Source of the DNA: Desulfobacter vibrioformis DSM 8776
Lineage (GTDB): Bacteria > Desulfobacterota > Desulfobacteria > Desulfobacterales > Desulfobacteraceae
Assembly (NCBI RefSeq): GCF_000745975.1
Contig: NZ_JQKJ01000004.1
Span: 1-64,000, forward strand
Reading direction: 5' to 3'
Length of the DNA stretch: 64,000 nt
Both the position numbers and the translations under genes were made by a program. The notes under the pieces are model-generated. The model saw nothing but the letters and a program-made list of their open reading frames with translations, did not search any database and was not told the origin of the DNA. Below are positions 54,013 through 64,000 of the stretch, piece by piece (within the stretch, counting starts at the first letter, position 1; the number at the start of each line of letters is the position of its first letter).

Positions 54013-54174
54013 TTAAGCGATGACCAGGAACGGGTCATAGGCCATCACTGTGTATTCAAAGGACAACGATACCGTATATTGTAATGTTGTCCCGGAATGT
54101 AAGGTGCTCGGCGGCTGAAATTTACTTTTCAATTGTAAAAATGCCTGGGTATAGCATGGGGTTGTGGTGGTCAT
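54013..54174 (-). CDS. AidA/PixA-type C-terminal stub, copy 3
   Basis: This 53-aa protein corresponds to only the last 40 or so residues of the two genes downstream: LKSKFQPPSTLHSGTTLQYT parallels WESKFQPPGGSAGNSYQYN, and VMAYDPFLVIA parallels LTFDPFLVVVN. About 80 N-terminal residues are missing, and no trace of them is seen upstream. It nevertheless has its own GAGGGG ribosome site and ATG. The first 11 residues (MTTTTPCYTQAF) are unrelated to the family. It may be a pseudogene, or a kept mini-protein that pairs with the full-length ones. Confidence 0.55.
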   Translation of the reverse strand: MTTTTPCYTQAFLQLKSKFQPPSTLHSGTTLQYTVSLSFEYTVMAYDPFLVIA

Positions 54175-54641
54175 GATAATTTTTCCCCTCGATTTGGACG
54201 GTGGCCCCCTACGGAGCCGCTCCTCTGGAATCATGAATAGACCCTTCGACGCGTCCGGTCTCTTTCATGTCTGTCTTTTTGCTACTGAAATGGCGTATTC
54301 GTTATTGTAGAAATTTGTTAATTACCTGAATTGCAGACACCCCTATGACTGAATTTTCTTTTCAAATATGTTTGAATGTGAACATTAATATAAGTGATAT
54401 CTGGATAATATTAAGAGTTATATGACAGATTAAAATAGAAGATTACTTCAAGATACCTTATGACTTCCTCTCATATATTATATCCAGACAGGAGTCAATA
54501 CATAAAAATTTTTATTTTGCAGTATCACAGGACAGGGACAGTGCTGACCCATGAAAATTGCTGTTATTCTGGCAAAATTCTTGAGTAACCGGCTTTGTTG
54601 ATGATATAACGCGGTTCATAAAGGATTAGGTTTAAAATGTT
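54175..54641. other. divergent intergenic region, no gene seen
   Basis: 467 bases between the AidA/PixA stub (minus strand) and the DUF4911 gene (plus strand). It is AT-rich in the middle. It should contain both promoters; I find no consensus pair good enough to call, no RNA gene and no long repeat. Confidence 0.5.
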
Positions 54642-54851
54642 ATGCAATCTATTATAAAAGAATATATGGTGGATAAAACAAAAATCGGATTTATCCGTTT
54701 TATTTTTGAAGCCTATGAAGGTATCGCCGTGGTCACAACAGTGGAGTCCGGAACCGGCCATATCCGGCTTGCCATGCCCCCGGACCGGCAGGATGAGGTA
54801 AATATGGTCACCCAAGCGTTGAAAAAGGACTTTTATTTTGAGCCAAGATAA
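54642..54851 (+). CDS. DUF4911 small protein
   Basis: This 69-aa protein of the DUF4911 type is found next to miaB in many Deltaproteobacteria. It reads KIGFIRFIFEAYEGIAVVTT, then GHIRLAMPPDRQDEVNMVTQ and ends FYFEPR. No membrane or metal motif. Its last codons overlap the start of miaB by 14 bp and carry the miaB ribosome site (AAAAAGGAC), so the two are translated together. Function unknown. Confidence 0.8.
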   Translation: MQSIIKEYMVDKTKIGFIRFIFEAYEGIAVVTTVESGTGHIRLAMPPDRQDEVNMVTQALKKDFYFEPR

Positions 54852-56202
54852 GCCCAAAGCCTATGTAAACACCATCGGGTGCCAGATGAATGTGTATGAT
54901 TCCCAGATTCTGGCAGGCCTTTTGCAAAATGCAGGATATGAACAAACCCATGACCCGGATCTGGCAGATCTGGTTTTGTGCAATACCTGCGCCATCCGCC
55001 ATAAGGCCCAGGAAAAGGCCTATAGCTTTCTGGGCCGTTTTGCAGGCACAAGGATCAAAGGAAAACGTCCGCTGACCATCATGGCCGGCTGTGTGGCACA
55101 AAAAGAAAAGGAAAACGCATTTGTACGCCTGCCTCACCTTGACCTGGTTTTAGGCACCCAGGCCTTTGGGCGTTTTGAAACCCATATTAAAGCACTGGCT
55201 GCCGGTGAAACCCGCATTGTGGACACCGAACCCAGCGAAAATATTTTCGAAGGCTTTCCCAGGGATACATTGACCAGACAAAATCAGGTGTCACGCTTTA
55301 TCACCATCATGCAGGGGTGTGAAAATTTTTGCACCTATTGTGTGGTGCCCTATGTCCGGGGAAAGGAGAGAAGCCGGAATCCATCTGCCATTGTGGAAGA
55401 AATTGAAGGGCTGGCCGGTTCCGGGGTGCGTGAAATTACCCTGCTGGGCCAGAATGTTAATTCCTATGCCGGTAATGATGGACAGGTCTCCTTTGCTGAT
55501 TTGCTGCACCTTGTCAGCAGGGTGGACGGGATTGAACGTATCCGGTTTGCCACATCCCACCCCAAGGATTTATCAACGGATCTGATCCAGGCGATCAAGG
55601 ATATTGACAAGGTGTGCAACCATCTTCATCTGCCGGTTCAGTCCGGTTCAAACGATATATTAAAACGGATGAACCGCAAATATGACCGTGACACCTATTT
55701 TACAAGAATTTCAGCCCTGAGGCAGACCTGCCCGGATATTGCCCTGTCCACGGATATTATTGTGGGGTTTCCCGGAGAAACAATATCTGATTTTCAGCAG
55801 ACCATGAGTCTGCTTGAAACCGTAGAATTTGATGCGGTCTTTGCCTTTGCCTATTCAGCAAGGTCATTTACACCGGCTGCCAAATTTTCAAACCAGATAG
55901 ATGAACAGACCAAACGGGACAGGCTTAACGCACTTCTTGATTTCCAGGAAAAGATAACAGAAAAGAAAAACAAAGCCTTTGTTGACAAAAAAGTTACGGT
56001 GCTGGTGGAAGGTGACAGCCCTAAACCCAGGGACGGATTTGTAAAAAAGAATAAACATACCAGACAGATGTTTGGCAGAAGCGATGCAAACAAAATTGTG
56101 CATTTTGCATCGGACCAGGCCGCCGTCGGGGATCTGGTCACAGTTCAAATTATAAACGCATACCCCCATTCCCTTTGGGGAGAGATCTGCGAAAGCGATT
56201 AA
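54838..56202 (+). CDS. miaB: tRNA-2-methylthio-N6-dimethylallyladenosine synthase
   Basis: This radical-SAM methylthiotransferase modifies A37 of tRNAs reading UNN codons. It shows the UPF0004 domain (VNTIGCQMNVYDSQ, CNTCAIRHKAQEKAYSFLG and MAGCVAQ with three cluster Cys), the radical SAM motif CENFCTYCVVPYVRG, and the C-terminal TRAM region (FVDKKVTVLVEG). 454 aa is the normal length. The start is TTG at 54838, overlapping the DUF4911 gene. map follows 6 bp later. Confidence 0.95.
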   Translation: MSQDKPKAYVNTIGCQMNVYDSQILAGLLQNAGYEQTHDPDLADLVLCNTCAIRHKAQEKAYSFLGRFAGTRIKGKRPLTIMAGCVAQKEKENAFVRLPHLDLVLGTQAFGRFETHIKALAAGETRIVDTEPSENIFEGFPRDTLTRQNQVSRFITIMQGCENFCTYCVVPYVRGKERSRNPSAIVEEIEGLAGSGVREITLLGQNVNSYAGNDGQVSFADLLHLVSRVDGIERIRFATSHPKDLSTDLIQAIKDIDKVCNHLHLPVQSGSNDILKRMNRKYDRDTYFTRISALRQTCPDIALSTDIIVGFPGETISDFQQTMSLLETVEFDAVFAFAYSARSFTPAAKFSNQIDEQTKRDRLNALLDFQEKITEKKNKAFVDKKVTVLVEGDSPKPRDGFVKKNKHTRQMFGRSDANKIVHFASDQAAVGDLVTVQIINAYPHSLWGEICESD

Positions 56203-56208
56203 AACGTT

Positions 56209-57090
56209 ATGAAAATTAAATCAACGGCCATTCGATCCAATGAATCCTGCCCGTGCGGCAGTGGGAAAAAATTTAAAAACTGCTGCAGGAACAGGAAAAC
56301 TGAGATTTCCTTGAAGGATAAGTATAAAAACAAGTATGACATTATCCTGAAAACGCCTGAACAGATTGAGGGCATCAGAAAATGCGGGGAACTGCTTTTG
56401 TCTATTATGGATGGGGTTGAGGCCATGATCCGGCCCGGTTTAAAAACCGACGACATCAACACCTATGTCCATGAACAGACCATAAAAGCCGGGGCAGTAC
56501 CTGCACCGCTCAATTACAGGGGATATCCCAAAAGTGTCTGTGTTTCCATTAATGAGGTGATCTGCCACGGAATACCCGGGGACCGGGTGCTTGAGGACGG
56601 GGATATTGTCAATATTGATATCACACCGATTCTAAACGGTTACTATGCCGACGCCAACAAAACCTTTTTTGTGGGCACGCCCGGACGTGATGCACGGAAT
56701 ATTGTTGCCGTGGCTGCCGAAAGCCTTCGGCTGGGTATAGAACAGGTTAAACCCGGGGCCACGCTGGGAGATATTGGGCATGCCATTCAAAAATATGCCG
56801 AAGGCCAGGGATGTTCGGTTGTCAGGGAATTTGTGGGGCATGGTGTGGGACTTGATTTCCATGAACAGCCCCAGGTGCTTCATTTTGGACGGCCCGGTAC
56901 CGGTGTGACCCTTGTTCCCGGCATGGTGTTCACCATTGAGCCCATGGTCAACCTAGGCAAAAAAGAGCTGCATGTACTTGGGGACCGGTGGACAGCCGTG
57001 ACCAATGACGGATCCTTATCCGCCCAGTTTGAGCAGACCATCCTTGTGACAGATGACGGATATGAGAGTTTAACCCCATATGCGTTATAG
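56209..57090 (+). CDS. map: type I methionine aminopeptidase with N-terminal SEC-C motif
   Basis: This enzyme removes N-terminal Met from new proteins. It has the metal ligands of the family: NIDITPILNGYYADANKTF (Asp pair), FVGHGVGLDFHEQP (His), FTIEPMVNLG and FEQTILVTDDG (Glu). Residues 14-26 are CPCGSGKKFKNCC, the SEC-C zinc motif that contacts ribosomes or SecA-type partners. Such SEC-C-bearing aminopeptidases are known in some bacteria. The plsC start overlaps its end by 11 bp. Confidence 0.95.
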   Translation: MKIKSTAIRSNESCPCGSGKKFKNCCRNRKTEISLKDKYKNKYDIILKTPEQIEGIRKCGELLLSIMDGVEAMIRPGLKTDDINTYVHEQTIKAGAVPAPLNYRGYPKSVCVSINEVICHGIPGDRVLEDGDIVNIDITPILNGYYADANKTFFVGTPGRDARNIVAVAAESLRLGIEQVKPGATLGDIGHAIQKYAEGQGCSVVREFVGHGVGLDFHEQPQVLHFGRPGTGVTLVPGMVFTIEPMVNLGKKELHVLGDRWTAVTNDGSLSAQFEQTILVTDDGYESLTPYAL

Positions 57091-57841
57091 TCAGACGGTA
57101 TTAAATACGGTTTTTTCAGCCGTGTTTCTTGCCTTTTTCGGTACCACCTCCGCCTTTTTTTTCTGTGTGGCCTGTGTGTTGCGCATATGCACAGCGCCCT
57201 TTGATCCGCGAAGGATTGTGTCAAACCTTTTCAGTGCGTTCTGGGCCTCGGTGTATACCTGGGTTATGCCGTCCGGGTCCGTAAAAATTGTGGGCCGGGA
57301 AAAGCTTGATATCCGCAAAAATTATGTGTTTGTATCCAATCACCAAAGCCAGCTTGACATCCTTGTCCTCTACCGGCTGCTGTTTCCCTACCGGTGGGTG
57401 GCCAAGGCTTCCGTTTTCCGGCTGCCCTTCATTGGGTGGAATATGGCATTGAACAACGGGGACATTAAACTCAAGCGGGGTGACAAGGACAGTATCAAGG
57501 CCATGATGGCCCGATGTGAGGCGCTTTTACGGCAAAACATCTCCATTTTTTTCTTTCCCGAAGGCACAAGGTCCAAAAACGGCTGTATAGGGAAGTTCAA
57601 ACCCGGGGCATTTATCCTGGCTAAAAACGCAGGTGTTGACATTCAGCCCATTGCCATCAGCAATACCAATAAGGCGTTGCCTAAATACTCGCTGACCTTT
57701 CAGGAACACACGAAGATGACAGTAAAGGTTCTGGATACCATTCCTTTTTCCCGGTTCAGGGATATGCCCCCTGAAAAGATTGCCGCTATGGCAAGGACAT
57801 TGATTGCCGGCCAAGTTGCCCGTTGCCGGGAACCGGCCTGA
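57080..57841 (+). CDS. plsC: 1-acyl-sn-glycerol-3-phosphate acyltransferase
   Basis: This 253-aa membrane enzyme makes phosphatidic acid in phospholipid synthesis. An N-terminal hydrophobic segment is followed by the acyltransferase motifs: VSNHQSQLDILVL (NHxxxxD), then FPEGTRSKNGCIGKFKPGAF and a later IQPIAISNT. The gene overlaps map, so it belongs to the DUF4911-miaB-map-plsC operon. Converging folC lies 43 bp away. Confidence 0.93.
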   Translation: MRYSQTVLNTVFSAVFLAFFGTTSAFFFCVACVLRICTAPFDPRRIVSNLFSAFWASVYTWVMPSGSVKIVGREKLDIRKNYVFVSNHQSQLDILVLYRLLFPYRWVAKASVFRLPFIGWNMALNNGDIKLKRGDKDSIKAMMARCEALLRQNISIFFFPEGTRSKNGCIGKFKPGAFILAKNAGVDIQPIAISNTNKALPKYSLTFQEHTKMTVKVLDTIPFSRFRDMPPEKIAAMARTLIAGQVARCREPA

Positions 57842-57884
57842 TCGTATCATCTAAGTTGGAAATTAAAATAGTTATGGGTTTAAT

Positions 57885-59204
57885 TCAGGTCATAAGATCC
57901 ATATCAAATTTTTCCTTAGCCTCTCCTGCCACATACAGGGAACCTGCAATGCATATGGCGTCATCCTTGCAACTCGTCGAAATCGCGTAGGATACCGCCT
58001 CTTTCACATCTTCGATGACCTGCACTTCCCCGTTGAATATTTTTCTGACTGCTGCGGTCAGCACCGCAGGTTCAGTGCTGCGGTTTATTTTGGCTTTGGT
58101 CACAATGACGCGGTGGGCCCTGGGCAAAAGATGGGCCAGCATGGCTTCATAGGGTTTGTCATCCAGAATGCCGATGACAAAGGTCAGTTTTTTGTCTCCC
58201 AAGGTCTGGTTGAGGTATTTGCCCAGCAGAACCGATGCCTTGAAATTGTGGGCTCCGTCCAGAATAACCAGGGGATGATCCATGATTTTTTCAAGGCGCC
58301 CCGGCCAATTGACCTGGGCAAGTCCTTTATGAACCTGTTCCCGGGTCAGTTCATATCGTGGATCAGTGCCTTTGTTCTGTTCAAAAATCAGCTCGCTGGC
58401 AGCCAGGGCCAAAGCAAGGTTTTCCCGCTGGTGTTCTCCGGGTAAGGGTTTGGTAAGGCTTTTGAAATTTTGATAAATTCCCTTGTAATCATATGTTGGC
58501 CGGCCAGGGGTTTTTCGGATCGAAAAGTCCTTTTTGAAGCGGTAAAGGGATGATGCCCGGTCTTTGGCTATCTGGGTCAGCTTGTCTATTCCCGATGGCT
58601 GGGATACAGCCGTAACTGCAGGCACACCTGGTTTGATGATGCCGCCTTTTTCCCGGGCCAGGTCCCTGATGGTATGTCCAAGATAATCGGTGTGCTCAAT
58701 GGACAGGTTGGTGATCACACTGACCTTGGGTGTAATAATGTTGGTGGCGTCAAATCTGCCCCCCATGCCGGTTTCAATGACCGCCCATTCCACCCCCTCT
58801 TTGGCAAAATAGTAAAAAGCCATGGCGGTGACAATTTCAAAAAAAGTGGCCTGGCGAGATCCCTGGCGCGATTTATGGTCCGCAGCGTTCACTGCCTCGT
58901 ATGCGCTGACTACATCTGCATCGCTGATCTGTTTCCCGTTCACGCAGATCCGTTCATTGAATCGGACCAGGTGGGGGCTTGTGTATATGCCGGTTTTAAA
59001 CCCCGCTGCAGTGAGGATTGACGCGATACAGGTCGCTGTGGAGCCCTTACCGTTGGTTCCGGCCACATGGACCATTTTGTAATTGTTATGGGGGGTGTTG
59101 AGTTGTGAAAGGATGTTTAAGATGGTATCCAGTTCAAGCTTGATACCGAACCGGCCCAGTTTGTAAATCTTTTCCAGGCACAGTTCATAAGGGGTGTTTG
59201 CCAT
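57885..59204 (-). CDS. folC: dihydrofolate synthase/folylpolyglutamate synthase
   Basis: This bifunctional Mur-ligase-type enzyme adds Glu to dihydropteroate and to folates. Visible motifs are VHVAGTNGKGSTATCIASIL (P-loop), SPHLVRFNERICVNG, VIETGMGGRFDATN, ITNLSIEHTDYLGHT and VILDGAHNFKASVLLG. 439 aa, as expected. It is transcribed after rpsU, past an intrinsic terminator between them. Confidence 0.94.
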   Translation of the reverse strand: MANTPYELCLEKIYKLGRFGIKLELDTILNILSQLNTPHNNYKMVHVAGTNGKGSTATCIASILTAAGFKTGIYTSPHLVRFNERICVNGKQISDADVVSAYEAVNAADHKSRQGSRQATFFEIVTAMAFYYFAKEGVEWAVIETGMGGRFDATNIITPKVSVITNLSIEHTDYLGHTIRDLAREKGGIIKPGVPAVTAVSQPSGIDKLTQIAKDRASSLYRFKKDFSIRKTPGRPTYDYKGIYQNFKSLTKPLPGEHQRENLALALAASELIFEQNKGTDPRYELTREQVHKGLAQVNWPGRLEKIMDHPLVILDGAHNFKASVLLGKYLNQTLGDKKLTFVIGILDDKPYEAMLAHLLPRAHRVIVTKAKINRSTEPAVLTAAVRKIFNGEVQVIEDVKEAVSYAISTSCKDDAICIAGSLYVAGEAKEKFDMDLMT

Positions 59205-59217
59205 GAAAAATGTCCAT

Positions 59218-59256
59218 AAAAAAACCCGGCATATCAGCCAATTTGATACGCCGGGT
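59218..59256 (-). terminator. intrinsic terminator after rpsU
   Basis: A 13-bp stem with one mismatch or wobble (ACCCGGCATATCA with TGATACGCCGGGT) is followed on the minus strand by six T. It lies between rpsU and folC. Confidence 0.85.
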
Positions 59257-59269
59257 GATTTTTAATGCT

Positions 59270-59479
59270 TTAGCTACGTTTTCTGCGTGATCTTGAGGCG
59301 GCAATTCTTTGTCTTCTCATTGCCTCTCTCATCTTACGTCTTCTGTACTGACAAGGTTTTTCAAAATGTTTTTTGACCTTGAGACGTTTGAACAGCCCGT
59401 CGTTCTGAATTTTTTTCTTCAGAATACGCAGCGCTTTTTCAACGTCATTATCAATAACGGTGACAGTAATTTCTTTCAA
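59270..59479 (-). CDS. rpsU: 30S ribosomal protein S21
   Basis: This 69-aa ribosomal protein is needed for 16S rRNA positioning in translation initiation. It reads EITVTVIDNDVEKALRILKK and ends with the typical basic tail RRQRIAASRSRRKRS. The start is TTG, with GGGG about 9 bases upstream, unusual for a ribosomal protein and maybe limiting expression. In many proteobacteria rpsU precedes dnaG and rpoD; here it lies 28 kb away from them. Confidence 0.93.
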   Translation of the reverse strand: MKEITVTVIDNDVEKALRILKKKIQNDGLFKRLKVKKHFEKPCQYRRRKMREAMRRQRIAASRSRRKRS

Positions 59480-59726
59480 GCAGCATCGCCCCTTTCAAAA
59501 TGAATTTAAATATAACAATCATGGGCTGACTTGGTTTATTGGCACCCGGACCTAACCCACAACAAAACATGAAAGTCATTCACAAACACATTGCGACTTT
59601 CATATAAAAATATTTATAAACGGGTCTTTTAACAAATTGAATAAATTAAGGCAAGGCAAAAATGCTTGATGCACCGGGTAATTGGGGGGAGGAGAAGATT
59701 AATATGGGTCAACATGTTTGAAGTTG

Positions 59727-59760
59727 AAAAACCCGGACGCTGTGTTAGGGCACGTCCGGG
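59727..59760 (-). terminator. intrinsic terminator after adk
   Basis: The 8-bp GC-rich stem CCCGGACG/CGTCCGGG with a 13-base loop is followed on the minus strand by TTTTT. It lies 12 bp past the adk stop. Confidence 0.82.
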
Positions 59761-59772
59761 CCGGATAAAATT

Positions 59773-60441
59773 TTACAGCTTGGAGATCAGTTCTGCTGTA
59801 ACGTCGGGCAGTGCCTGCTCGCCGTTCAGCGTGATGTATTTGAAATCTGCATCAGGCAGATCCCTGAAGTAGTAAGAAGAGGCCAGGGTGCCGGTATCGG
59901 TGTCATAATAAATGGAGTGGCGTTTGTCGATGGCAGCCTCGTCCTGGTCATCGGCACGGGTACTCAGCGCCCCGCCGCATACCCGGCATTTGTCCCCGTC
60001 AGGCTTGATGGCGTCGATGAAAATGTTGTTGGGATGGTTGTTGTCATTTTCGCACAACCGTCTGCCCATAATTCTGTTTTTGGCAATTTCACGGTCCAGC
60101 AGCATTTCGATAACATAGTCAAGTTTGATGCCCTGTTCGTTCAGTGCGGCATGCAGTTTTTCAGACTGAACTTTATTTCTTGGAAAACCGTCCAGCAGCC
60201 AGCCGTTTTTGCAGTCATCCTGTTTGATACGGTCGATCATCATGGGGATGGTGATTTCATCGGGCACCAGGTCACCCTTGTCGATATATTCTTTGGCTTT
60301 TTTGCCAAGCTCGGTGCCGCCTTTGATATTGTCGCGGAAAATCGCACCGGATTCAACATGGGCCATGTTGTATTTGTCTTTCAGGATTTTTCCCTGGGTG
60401 CCTTTGCCGCTGCCGTTGGGGCCGAAAAATAAAATGTTCAT
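59773..60441 (-). CDS. adk: adenylate kinase with metal-binding LID (C-X5-H-X15-C-X2-C)
   Basis: This enzyme balances ATP, ADP and AMP. The P-loop is FFGPNGSGKGTQG, the AMP-site Arg is in GAIFRDNI, and WLLDGFPRN is conserved. In the LID, Cys130, His136, Cys152 and Cys155 match the Cys-X5-His-X15-Cys-X2-Cys pattern known from Desulfovibrio gigas adenylate kinase, which binds Zn, Co or Fe. 222 aa. I chose the ATG at 60441, which has AAAGGAG upstream; the frame is open for 18 codons before it. Confidence 0.93.
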   Translation of the reverse strand: MNILFFGPNGSGKGTQGKILKDKYNMAHVESGAIFRDNIKGGTELGKKAKEYIDKGDLVPDEITIPMMIDRIKQDDCKNGWLLDGFPRNKVQSEKLHAALNEQGIKLDYVIEMLLDREIAKNRIMGRRLCENDNNHPNNIFIDAIKPDGDKCRVCGGALSTRADDQDEAAIDKRHSIYYDTDTGTLASSYYFRDLPDADFKYITLNGEQALPDVTAELISKL

Positions 60442-60506
60442 CTTCACTCCTTTAAGTTGATTTATATTCATGTCCAGTCGGGACACGTCCGACATAATAA
60501 AAAATC

Positions 60507-60535
60507 GTAATATAGGACTGTCCTTTTTTTGTCAA
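60507..60535 (-). promoter_or_regulatory. sigma70-type promoter of adk
   Basis: On the minus strand TTGACA (60535-60530), a 17-bp spacer and TATTAC (60512-60507). It lies 66 bp upstream of the adk start. Confidence 0.72.
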
Positions 60536-60647
60536 GGTATTGAAGCCTTCCTTCATGTTCTGTATGTGCTTTGGTTTTCTTTCATTGAGCCGGATAAAAC
60601 ATGTTAAAAAGTCAGTACAGGCTCGGCAAATTAAATTGAGGAAGACC

Positions 60648-60676
60648 TTGAATGTACTCTGGCAAATTGATATTAA
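60648..60676 (+). promoter_or_regulatory. sigma70-type promoter of eno
   Basis: TTGAAT (60648-60653), a 17-bp spacer and TATTAA (60671-60676) lie 75 bp upstream of the eno start. Confidence 0.6.
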
Positions 60677-60739
60677 AGACAAGATTCTTAATTCAGACAA
60701 TCCGGTGCATACATAAATAATTATCCATATAAAATATGA

Positions 60740-62029
<1,290 letters not shown>

Positions 62030-62077
62030 ACAAGACGTTGTTCATGGTAAAAATAGTTTTATTTATCAGGTGAGGAA

Positions 62078-62120
62078 AAGGTGAGGTGTTTATCCTTATA
62101 AATACCTCACCTTTATTATT
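62078..62120 (+). terminator. hairpin terminator between eno and pyrG
   Basis: A near-perfect stem of about 16 bp (AAGGTGAGGT, then TTTAT; ATAAA, then ACCTCACCTT) is followed by TATTATT. The T-run is weak, so termination may be partial. Confidence 0.65.
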
Positions 62121-62146
62121 ATAGATGATTAAAGAAAGCTTAATGA

Positions 62147-64000
<1,854 letters not shown>

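Overview
The window looks like chromosomal DNA of a sulfate-reducing Desulfobacteraceae-type bacterium (Desulfobacterota). This is an inference from gene content and protein style. The best single clue is the adenylate kinase LID, which has the Cys-X5-His-X15-Cys-X2-Cys metal site known from Desulfovibrio gigas. A PrkA/YeaH/SpoVR operon, a DUF4911-miaB pair and AidA/PixA-type proteins are also present.

Layout. (1) 1-1.75 kb: one intact IS3-like insertion sequence, 32 bp past the end of a glycan operon. (2) 1.8-22 kb: a long, almost entirely minus-strand surface-glycan locus, described here in transcription order. It starts with a UDP-glucuronate decarboxylase and a winged-helix regulator with a nucleotide-binding-like C-terminus. 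Next come a NeuB-type nonulosonate synthase fused to a second TIM barrel, a sialidase-like beta-propeller, and glycosyltransferases of GT4, GT9, GT2 and CgeB type. One GT4 is fused to a radical-SAM domain. The rest are an FkbM methyltransferase, a deoxyhypusine-synthase-like protein, a bidomain methyltransferase, a B12/radical-SAM enzyme, a Gfo/Idh/MocA oxidoreductase and a DegT aminotransferase. Together they suggest synthesis and decoration of an unusual nonulosonic-acid or amino-sugar glycan. The decarboxylase and regulator genes share a duplicated upstream region: two conserved blocks at exactly the same spacing, which suggests common control. (3) 22.5-29 kb: polyamine genes (a tandem-domain speD, then speE), a metallo-hydrolase, acetyltransferase-like genes, and envelope or flagellum-related small genes. 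(4) 29-38 kb: hisB, dnaG, rpoD, tRNA-Met, a Nif3-like gene, a zinc-ribbon coiled-coil gene, RNase P RNA, an HPr-domain fusion and ispD. (5) 38-50 kb: an orphan periplasmic-binding-type protein without a signal peptide, a MerR-like protein with eight acidic repeats, and an operon of PrkA, DUF444/YeaH, SpoVR, a second divergent PrkA-like ATPase, and probably a double-REC HD-GYP protein. A palindromic MITE-like element lies inside this operon. (6) 50-64 kb: a CaCA antiporter, recJ, three AidA/PixA-family genes (one only a C-terminal stub), then DUF4911-miaB-map-plsC, folC, rpsU, adk, eno, pyrG and the start of an alpha/beta hydrolase gene.

The most unusual material is the glycan locus, with its domain fusions, a deoxyhypusine-synthase-like gene near spermidine genes and a duplicated control region. 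The tandem SpeD, the two-PrkA operon and the repeat protein divergent from it follow. All functions are assigned by reading motifs; no database search was run.
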